DNA of 64,000 nt from Tetragonia tetragonoides (Eukaryota; Streptophyta; Magnoliopsida; Caryophyllales; Aizoaceae). Each line of letters starts with the position of its first letter. Positions within the stretch are counted from its first letter, which is position 1. Position numbers and translations under genes: made by a program. The notes beneath the pieces were generated by a model. The model was not told the DNA's origin and made no database searches. It saw only the letters and a program-made list of their open reading frames with translations. Below are positions 55,238 through 64,000 of the stretch, one piece after another. The DNA is taken from positions 2,485,001 to 2,549,000 of the forward strand of contig CM076147.1 of the NCBI GenBank assembly GCA_038025085.1, in the 5' to 3' direction.

Positions 55238-58200
55238 ATGCTGAAATTCTTATCAAAAGTGAAGGTAGAATTCAACGCCCTAGACTCACGATCAGCATCA
55301 TGCATGGAATTCTTAGCACAATGCAGTTCTGGAAAAGCTAAACAATCAAACCCATCTTGTGAAATCAAAGTTAATCGTCGAACTGATGATCACCCACCTC
55401 AAATTAAAGTCACTTTCGTCAATGGCGTCGAAGAGGTTTTCGACGCTTCTTCAACTTCTGCTCAGTCAATTCGTTCTCTCATTCTTGATAAAGGTCAATA
55501 CCTTGAAACCCAACAAATGTTCCATGATGCTGGTGAAGCTTGGCCTGTCAAAATCCCTGAAGAAGAACTTCATATACCTGCCCCTGGTGTTAAGGTAATT
55601 GGGTGTTTCTCTATTTGGTTTAAATTAGGGGGTTGTTTGTTTTGTTGGGTTTTTGAGTTTTCCTTTCACGCATTTCGTCGAACAACTGGTGGGTTTGGGG
55701 TGGTGATTGATTGATTGATTAAAGTTAGTGCCTTTTTTCTTTAATAATTGAGGAAAGTGCTCTGTTTTTGCTTTGTTTTAATTGTGGTTTGATGAGTTGG
55801 GCATGCTGTAAGTGATGTTAGATGCTATATGCTTGATTGGATGGTGATTTAACTTTTTTTTTATGCATTTTTTAATCTTACTGTTCTGTTCTAAATCTTC
55901 CATGGTTTAGGTTTTTAAGGAGAAATGGACTTTTACCCTAAAAAAAAAGAAAAAAAAGATTATGTCTTTCATGGGAACTAATTTGATTCTACTACAATTT
56001 ACCTTTTTTTTGGTTTGCTCGTCTACTACAATTTACCTAATAACAATAATTCGACAACTTGATTATGTGAATTTGAACACAAAAATCTGGAAGAAAATAG
56101 TATCAGTGTCTTTTTTTTCCTTGGTATTAGCTTCCAGTTCATGTGATTTCAACCATCTATTTCCCTTTATTGTTTGCATCAGTACAAAGAAAGCTAGTAG
56201 TAGAGGTGATAATCAAATAGATTGAGCCCAGTGAGTAAACTCAATGTGGGCTTCATTAGCTTAATTCTTGTAATGGATGAACACTAGAAACTTGGAACCG
56301 TGAACCTCCTCTTTCTCACCCTCTGTGTGCTATGTGAGGACTCCTTTATGAAGCAGATGGTTACAATACATAATCATCTTATTTGTAGGAAAGCCAAGCT
56401 CAGAGTTAGCAAACCCTTTCGGAACCGAGTCGTACTGAGATTCGAGTTTCCCGAAAAAGAAATATCTAGAAGATAAATCCATGAAGTTTATGCATGAAAC
56501 ATCCACAAAGTTGAGAAATTGTGAAAAACTAACCATGGAGAGAAAATACTCCACAAAATGTTGGAGAATCACATTTCTTTAGGATAAGGTTAGCTGTATT
56601 ATTCTTCCACTCAATGGTCAAAAAGATAGTGAATGCAATAGAAGTATAGGATTTATGTCCTATATACTCACATCCTTGCTCTGAACAGAAAACCAACAGC
56701 AAACTAGCAAAAAGCCTACCACAAAAAATCATAACTATCCCGAATTCCTAGTGAGCATAAGCTAGAGCACGAACAACTCTAGTAATACTGAATGGTCCTG
56801 CCCACCTCCTGAACAGTTCTACCACTCCCTCGAAAGGTATCCATGTTACATTCTTGCCATATCTTAGATACAGCTGCTCCCAAACCTGCACCTTGTGCCC
56901 TCTGTCTGACGTTATTCCCCTTAAGATGGCTGGGCTTGAAAACCAGCGCAGTTCCTGAGATAAGCTCAGAAGTCTTCTATGACAGCCAAGCTAGTTGAGA
57001 ATCAACTGCAAACCTTCTTTGAGAATATGCAGCTGAGAAACAGATGGGGAGCAGCTGTGGCCCTTTCATACACATTATACTTTAAAATTGAGTTGTTATT
57101 ACAAACGACACCCTCATGTGCAAATCCAAAGAAAAGAAAAATCAGAAATTTTTATTTTCATGCTGCTGGTTTTGGTATTTCCTGTTTAGAGTTGATCTCA
57201 CACACCCACATCCTTGGTGTAGTTGATGATTTTTTTTCTTCTTTTGTATTTTTTTGATAGAACTAACTGATGAGATTAGTAGTAGTACATTATATTGACA
57301 TTATAATTGGAGCAAAAACCAAACTTGTACTCCTTCCGTTTCGGAAAAATGTTAACATTTAAAGGTCAAACTTTACAAACTTTGACCATTGATTTTGGAA
57401 AAAATATAAGGATTTACAATGTAAAAATACTATCGTTGGATTCGTTTTAATCAGTACTTTCGGAAAATCTATTTTTTATAGTTTATATATTCGTATAGAC
57501 ACAAATATTTATGGTCAAAGTAATGCATTGGAGACCGTACAAAAATAAATGTCAACATTTTTCAGAAACAGAGGGAGTATATATCACTACAAGGCTAACT
57601 TCAGGTTCCCTTTGGTCTGGTTTTTGTGTTGATTGCCTGTGAATAGGGATCACTATCTAGTAACTGTTCCTTTTGCGCCAGTACTGTGAGAGAAAACGGG
57701 GCCTTTTAAACCGTTTTGAGGGGATTGAGAGCAACGACAGGTTCAAGCTCTGTATAAAACCGATGCCTTACCACTTGGCTATACTTTATAGTTTATACAG
57801 ACTGTTTGGACGATCAAACGGGGGACAAACAGAGTGATGATTCTGTCATCTTTATTATCAGAGTAGTCTTATCCGATTGACAGGTAAATAGGCTCTTTCA
57901 AATACACATTAATTACCTGTTTTACCTTTCTTTGCGGATTACTCCCAACAATCAATCTTTAGGAAGAAAGCATCGACGATACTCGGTAAATGTTTCTAAG
58001 TTGGATTTTGAATATTGAAAGTCAAAGGACTCTGTATCAACTGTCTAAGAGCAAGGTGATTGCTAATGTTGGTTTATCTAACGCACAATTCAGAAGAATT
58101 GAAGAAGCTACTGCATTGCCCCATCTCCCCCCCCCCCTCTCCCTCTCCCCCAATCTCCCAGATTCTTATTCTGTAATTTATCAGGATCGTCATGTTCACC

Positions 58201-58250
58201 TACATTTCCATTTCTTGCAGCGGGCGAAAGCAGAGGAAAAGAAGCCATGA
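55238..58250 (+). CDS. MRPL53: mitochondrial ribosomal protein mL53, copy B
   Basis: Exon 1 is 55238-55594 (119 codons) and exon 2 is 58221-58250 (RAKAEEKKP and stop), phase 0, GTAATT donor and TTCTTGCAG acceptor; 128 aa. Exon sizes equal those of copy A exactly. The protein has the mL53 core [52 protein letters not shown] and GQYLETQQMF. It is a mitoribosome large-subunit protein by family. The 2.6-kb intron contains a Stowaway MITE (57328-57579) and otherwise nothing recognisable. If the intron is retained the frame continues about 40 codons to 55714, through a block shared with copy A. AATAAA at 58389 is a plausible polyadenylation signal. Compact intron and complete frame make this the likelier main copy, but both look functional. 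Confidence 0.9.
57328..57579. mobile_element. Stowaway-like MITE in mL53-B intron
   Basis: Begins TACTCCTTCCGTTTCGG and ends TTTCAGAAACAGAGGGAGTA, with TA ends and the same interior words as the copies at 2314 and 5463 (GGATTTACAATGTAAAAATA, GCATTGGAGACCGT). 252 bp. Confidence 0.85.
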
Positions 58251-58388
58251 TTACCCATTTCTGTAACAAGGGCATTGAATCGCTTCAATCCAGTACTTCG
58301 CACTTCAAGGTGTCAGTCTTTAGAGGATCGCCATGCACTAGAGGGATTATGATCTAATCCTTTTTATTTTGATCCTTGTTAAGAGTAG

Positions 58389-58394
58389 AATAAA
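58389..58394 (+). promoter_or_regulatory. possible mL53-B polyadenylation signal
   Basis: AATAAA 139 bp after the stop codon, followed by T-rich sequence. Confidence 0.4.
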
Positions 58395-59261
58395 CTCTTT
58401 GGGTATGGCCTTTGTGGGCTTTACATCATGTTCATAAGTGACTTAGACGATCTTTTATATGGCTATAAAAATATTATTGCGTTTACTGTCGTCAGTACAG
58501 GCTATGGAGTAGTCAATCGGTGTATATAATTGAGTTTAATTTTAGGGGGACTGTCTCTTCAGGGGATGTCTTTTCTGCTTGCGAAGCCCCAATCTGATGA
58601 GTTAAGTTGTTTGGCCTATATCTATAACATCTTACAGTTGCACTCAAAACATATACTTACTAAATTGCATGGAGTATGCATGAGCGACAGCTTCTTGTGT
58701 CCGGGTTTTCAAAGCAAAATACAAGGATGATCCACTTTGTAATAATAGGGATGGGAGAGAAGCCTTAGTGGACAGGATGGAAAACAATTAAAGAGAGCTA
58801 AGTTTTGCATTGCTTCCACAATCATATAAGTTTGTGTGATGTAGTGTTGGTTGAAATTTATTTGTAAGTCCATAGCCAAAAAAGAGGCACTTGGTTCAAC
58901 AACCAACTCCTAGGCTTTTGAGTTTCTTATTGCTTTTATTTCTTGGGGAACATTATTACGTCCTAAACTCCATCATGTTGGAGAATGATACATCCACTCA
59001 CTGGGTTAGCAACCCACTACCTTATTGTATATATCTCTCTCCTCTATTTTCACAATTCTCTCTCATCTATTTTCAAAACAGCAAGTTCGCCACCCACTGG
59101 GTCAACAAAATATTTGACAAAATCTCCTAACTTCTTCATGCATCACCAATATTTAACGGAAAAAAAAAAAATTGATTTATTGGTTGAGGCCTTGAGGGCC
59201 AAAAGAATCCACTAGGAATGGGAGTTAAGTAAAAATTCACATCCTCCTTTTATTAATCGAT
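58395..59261. other. spacer between mL53-B and the TLDc gene, no gene seen
   Basis: AT-rich. Short frames at 58530-59215 lack any family motif. Confidence 0.5.
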
Positions 59262-59264
59262 AGG

Positions 59265-59358
59265 TCTTGTATGAGGCCGCTTCAAGGTGAAGCTACCCTC
59301 TATTTACAAGCATAATGCTTGTATAAGATGCCTCACCTTGAGGCTGCTTCATACGAGA
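59265..59358. repeat. nested hairpin (foldback element)
   Basis: Arms of 29 nt (59265-59293 and 59330-59358; left arm begins TCTTGTATGAGGCCGCTTCA) are inverse of each other with a few mismatches. The loop contains a second palindrome, TACAAGCATAATGCTTGTA (59305-59323). The whole can form a two-step stem-loop and resembles small foldback MITEs. Confidence 0.75.
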
Positions 59359-59639
59359 ATTTGTGATTATTAATTTTCTGGATACATCACTGCTCATGGT
59401 GGAACACTTCTGGAATGCCAGGAAATCAGGAATTCCGGGAGCAAATCACTGAATCAAGCATACAACTTTCAAGGAATGAAGGGCCAATACTGATTAAGTG
59501 ATAATTATTTCATTCTCTCTGATGCGAAATATGGGATTTAGAACTGAAGTTAGTTTCAGAGGACTCAGTTATATTCGACTAAAATGATGGACATGATCAA
59601 GTACTTCAGCCAATCTCCTAAATGTGAAGCTTTCTGCAG

Positions 59640-59900
59640 TCGTGCAGGAAGCTCCTATTGACATCTTCATTGATGGGTCATGGAGGAAGAAGTGACACAG
59701 GGGAATCTGCTTGGATTGCCTATAGATGGACAGGAATTGGAGCGCAAGTTCAATGCAATCTTGCTGAATTGACATTGCAGGTTTAGCGCCTAATTTGTTT
59801 CTAGGCAAACAAGTTAAGTTTTCACATATTGGAGTCAAAGGCTTTGTGAGCAAAACTCAGGAAGAATCCTCTGATATGTGAAACACTTGCTATTACATGT
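59640..59900 (+). mobile_element. decayed RNase H-like LINE fragment
   Basis: A broken frame reads APIDIFIDGSWRKK then ESAWIAYRWTG, the start of the RVT_3 RNase H-like domain of plant L1 elements. Further downstream only scraps are readable. Confidence 0.4.
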
Positions 59901-60020
59901 CAGAAGGGCAAAACCCAAAATGATGCAGCACCTTGTTTTTTATTGTTTGAAAATTCTCTTCCTGGATATATAAGTTATAACTATATACACATACAAACTG
60001 AATGGAACAGCTCTTGATAT

Positions 60021-62405
60021 TTACCGCTCCTCACGTATACGTCGAGCGCTGTTTGGATCAGATACCATGTCCATCATCATCTTTTCTGGTGAATCTTCCC
60101 AGGCACCAAATGTTTTCAAGTCAACCTGAAAAAAAGGGCAACCTTATTAGTCATTATGCATCCTTAGTTCTTCGAATTCGCCTCTTCAGGTTTGAACATG
60201 GGGTTTGCCCTGGTAGATGGTTCATATGACCATTGTGGACAAAGCCTTGTGGGCCTTGTGGCGAACATAAAATACCTTCAGCTTAAGCAAAAAGGAAATA
60301 TTACCTTGCGCCTTTGTTCAGTAAAGAGTTCCTCTCTCTTCTGGTGTGACATTTGTACTTCCTTTGCTGTCTTACCACCCAATCCCCAAACTTCCACATC
60401 TAAGACAGATGCTTCAACGGGTAGATAGCCCTAAAAAGAAAATAATTAGTATAATTTTTCAAATAGTGCCTTCAACACATACTAACTAATCAAGCACTTT
60501 GATTAAGGTATTGGTACACAAAAATAATGGATATTAAAGATACTGGCCAGCTTATTCAATCACATGTACTGCTTACCTGGTCCGGAAAAAGAGAACCATG
60601 CTGGTAAGTTTTGTCAACAGCGTGATGCCGAATAGTAACCTTTGCAAAATCCTCATCCATAAATATTCTTTCATTTTTACTCGTTCCTCCAAAGGCAATC
60701 CCTATAGGCGTCGGGTTAGCCTCATATACTCTAACAGCAGGATGCAAGTGAGTATACAAGTAGTTCTTCTCCTTTCCTGTCATATTTACAATGTACATTA
60801 GAAACTTTAGAAGGATTGTTAGGGTCCATTTCAAATGAAGCTGAAAGAGTCACCACTGGTCATTTTCAGCATTGAATTAGTGAGGACTAAATCAAAATGA
60901 CTTGATAAAATGGCAGACAGTCAACGTATACTGAAACAGCTTAATGTAAACCACCTCTGCATAACACAAGGATAACACAGCGAACATTTAAACCCCCTAA
61001 GGTGAGAGCCTCGTGAGAGGCACAAGGGTAATGATAGAATATGATTAAAAATTAAAATCAATATTTTCTCTTTCACAGCTCTCTGGCTCATATACTCACT
61101 TACCAGATGCTGAGAAGACCTGGAAGACTGGGCCTACAGAATATAGATAACCTCCAGTTCCATAGAATACATCTCTGTTTTCAAAACCCTGTTGTGTAAG
61201 TGCCCCTATGATCCATTTCCTGCTGCTCTCACTAGATTCACCCGAACTTGCAGATATCAAAAGTAGCAGAGGTCCATGATAACCTTCAACATTCGACCAA
61301 AATCTGTTCAGGCCTTTTCCATGAACACTAGACCTATAAAGCAGCACTGATGGTAAATTAATATCCAACCTATCTAAGAGGTATAGCATCAAATTCATCC
61401 AACATGGTGTCTTCTAGAAGGAGATCCACTTCATATGAATACAATAAACTGAAATTCTGCTTTTAAACATATACCACAAGATGCTAAACACACTAGCATA
61501 TAATTGAGATCAACAAATTATATTTAAGGAAAAATAATAATTATATTTCTGACTGAACGTTAGCTTCCCTTTCATGTTGGCTCCTGTTTCATTAAATACC
61601 AAATGCAAATTCTTCGACCACATTTAAATACCAAATGTGTATAAAGACTACAACTACAAAGATTACTACACCCTTGATCGTGAAGTGTTGATTGCTTGTT
61701 TCATCCTCTGAATACAAAAGGTCAAATATATATTCAATCTGATCCTACCAAAACTTTGCCACCAAACACCCATGGTTTTACTATAATAAACCATCCGAGT
61801 ATCAAACAACCTTAAAAGAGCCTGCACCTAAATTAGACTGGTCACAAATCCACATAATCTCAAGATGCATCTATACATACAGGGCACGGTATAAAAAGAA
61901 AAATGGAAACAGAACAAGGGAACTTTTCAAAGTCTTCTGCTAGAAAAGATTGATCCTGAGTCATATATACCAGGCTATTTGTATTGCACATATAGTCAAC
62001 CCTTCTACCTAACAAGCAAAACGCATACACATATAAATAGAGCATTATGAAGATACCCGTTTGGCATAAAAGTTCCTTGTTATATATAGACCCCTGCTGC
62101 AAACAGACAACTGATGCACGAGACATGGATAACTTGGATGTCCTACTGAATTCCTTAGATGCATCAGAAGAAATAACTGATAAAGAACATTGCAGGATGA
62201 CGGAAATTATGACGAACCGATAAAGAAGGCTATCATCAATCACATCCATATTGCAAGGGAAGCATATTCGCAAAATCTCCTCATTAATGCTAGTTCTTTG
62301 AGAAAGAGAAATTGCCCATGCCCTTCCACTAGTTAGAAGATAAGAATTATGCGCCTTCTCAGAAGCAGTTGATGTGCTTGAAGTCCCCGTTTCATTGGAC
62401 TGTTG
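60021..62405 (-). CDS. TLDc-domain protein (OXR/nucleolar TLD type), 3' part
   Basis: Five exons were found: 62405-62218, 61333-61104, 60776-60577, 60430-60305, 60125-60021 (TAA at 60023-60021); together 849 nt, 282 residues, with consistent phases and GT-AG borders. The TLDc core is clear: LLTSGRAWAISLSQRTS and ICFPCN, then SSVHGKGLNRFWSNVEGYHG, RKWIIGALTQQGFENRDVFY, GKEKNYLYTHLHP, IGIAFGGTSKNERIFMDEDF, ATIRHHAVDKTYQHGSLFPD-like (here VTIRHHAV) and a C-terminal EVWGLGGKTAKEVQMSHQKR, VDLKTFGAWEDSPEKMMMDM. Plant homologs carry an N-terminal EF-hand-like region upstream of this domain. Those exons are not visible before 64000, so the 5' part probably lies outside the window. TLDc proteins are linked to oxidative-stress resistance and V-ATPase regulation in other eukaryotes; the plant role is less defined. 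Confidence 0.9.
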
Positions 62406-63399
62406 CTACAAAAAAAAAAAAGGCATCAGCCACCTGTGGTTTTATGAAACACAAATAGGAGAAGAGCTTAACATTTCTACATGCAAATAAATAAGACATA
62501 GAAAAGGGGATCCATGGTCGACTCTATCACACTAGGCTAAACCAATAGCCTGCCCACTAGAAGATTCACTTAAGTTTCACAAAACCAAACCTTTTGCTCT
62601 TTAGTCAATTAGTTTTTTAGATAAGTGAACAACAATAAAAATGGCTATGGAACAAGCACCAGGATGGAGACAAGATGCCTTCCCCCCCCCCCCCAGCAAC
62701 AATCAAAATGGAAAAGCCCCTTAAAAACCTAAGTACCTAACAATGAAGACCTAACAAGAAACCCAACCAATGACACCCCTACTTTCTTTCCCTGCATTCT
62801 GCAACTGGACAACGGAATTCCTACACAAACCCTGCCCCTTCTTACCATTATAGTTCTAAGCAGTCTCCAGGGCTCATAAAAATTTATGGTATCGAAGGCA
62901 AATATAATTTTAGAAATTGAGTGTGCTCAACCTGATAGTGTTCGCCAAGAGTCAGAAGAGACTTAAAATGGGTGTTCCTTCTGCAATAATAGTGACTTTT
63001 TCCTTAGATAAAGAATAATTGTCACTTTTTAATTCTACGATATTGGTGAATCTGGAAACGACTGGAATCTCTATATCTGATCTTCATTTAGAGTTTTCTC
63101 CTGGATTTACTACTGTAGAAGTTGCAGTAGCAGAGAAAAAAATAAGATGGCAGGCTTAGTACTCAAGTTCCAAGAGAAGGGAAAAGAAAATGGTATGGTG
63201 ATTTTTAACTTCTTGCATCCTTGAGAGCTGGGAGAAGCCAATCAAGCTTTGTCTGTGTTAGATTGAGAAACACAAATTGGCTTCTGTTACGATCAATATA
63301 TGGAGGGTGATTGTATGCTTTTATGAAGGATTATTAAACTCAGAGAGTTTGAAGTGTAAAGATGGTGAAACCAGGTAGTTTGAGAGCTGATCCATTTTT

Positions 63400-63880
63400 A
63401 AATTCAGTATCTTCAGGGTTCAGCCTCATTTATCACTTGATCAGCAAGTCCTCGGCCAACCAGTGAGTGCTATAGAAGTTAGAATTAATATGCCTGGTGA
63501 CAAATCTCCTGGATTAGATAAATGAATATACAACTTGATTCTTCAAGAGTTTGAAGTTGTGAATAGGACCTTGTTTGCCTTAATGCGGGAAGTATCTCAC
63601 CCACCAGTGCAGGTAAATGAATTTGGGCCAATAACTTACTGCTGTATGATATAAGAGTATATAAGAGTGTTTCAGACTCTAAGCTGAGTGGTGATATTCC
63701 TGCAGCTAAATTTGATTTTGCCATTGCAAGGGGATCAAGGTATTTTACTGGGTTAAAAACTCTTCAAAAGGAGGGAAAGGTAATGTCACTAGTGCACAAT
63801 CAAGATTGGTTTACAGAAGGCTTATGACAATGTCGATAGGTTGTACAAGAATTTGAATTTCCTAATAAAATAATGTAGAA
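63400..63880 (+). mobile_element. LINE reverse transcriptase fragment in the TLDc gene's upstream intron or flank
   Basis: In broken frames MPGDKSPGLD (63490) and KAYDNVDRLYKNLNFLI (about 63820) match conserved steps of L1 reverse transcriptase (NDKSPGPDG and QKAYD). The order and spacing fit the plus strand. Heavy decay, several stops. Confidence 0.55.
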
Positions 63881-64000
63881 CACGTTTTATAGAGCAAAAT
63901 GCCATTTCACGGTAGCTAAAAATCCTGAATTCTACTATATTTGAAAGACCACATGTTCCCTTCTTAATTGCTCTAGCTTGCGCCAGGATCTATTTCAGCT

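Noticed and set aside
56760..57000. Possible Ty3/gypsy polyprotein scrap on the minus strand
   Set aside because: Only vague resemblance in one broken frame; not enough residues to call a domain.

Overview
This is nuclear DNA of a flowering plant, almost certainly a eudicot. Genes have GT-AG introns, the intergenic DNA is AT-rich, there is a eukaryotic class II tRNA gene, and plant transposons (hAT, Stowaway and Tourist MITEs, LINEs, SINEs, a Helitron, a solo LTR) fill the spaces. I cannot name the species.

Layout. 0.8-3.0 kb (minus): a two-exon gene for a small winged-helix-like protein. 6.8 kb (minus): tRNA-Leu(AAG). 12.2-19.3 kb (plus): a six-exon IQ-domain calmodulin-binding protein of the IQD32 type. 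21.7-32.6 kb (plus): an eleven-exon BAK1/SERK receptor kinase whose large introns carry SINE, LINE and hAT insertions. 33.5-35.3 kb: a hAT element and a Helitron-like element. 35.8-49.3 kb (plus): mitochondrial ribosomal protein mL53, copy A, with an intron of about 13 kb. That intron holds an antisense intronless histone H3.3-like gene, decayed LINEs, SINEs, MITEs and a GC-rich tandem array of about 3.1 kb that ends roughly 110 bp before exon 2. 49.3-55.2 kb: transposon graveyard. 55.2-58.3 kb (plus): mL53 copy B. 60.0-62.4 kb (minus): the 3' part of a TLDc-domain (OXR/nucleolar TLD type) gene that probably continues past the window.

The genes do not form a pathway. BAK1 is a plasma-membrane co-receptor, IQD a calmodulin/microtubule scaffold, mL53 a mitoribosome subunit, H3 a nucleosome component. 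No wholly new system was recognised. The most unusual items are the divergent intron-nested H3.3-like gene, the dimeric tandem array beside the mL53-A acceptor, a 25-nt block conserved inside intron 1 of both mL53 paralogs, and GA/CT tracts just upstream of four of the genes. Family assignments come from reading translations by eye; exon boundaries were chosen by splice consensus plus reading phase and all junctions of the named genes keep frame.
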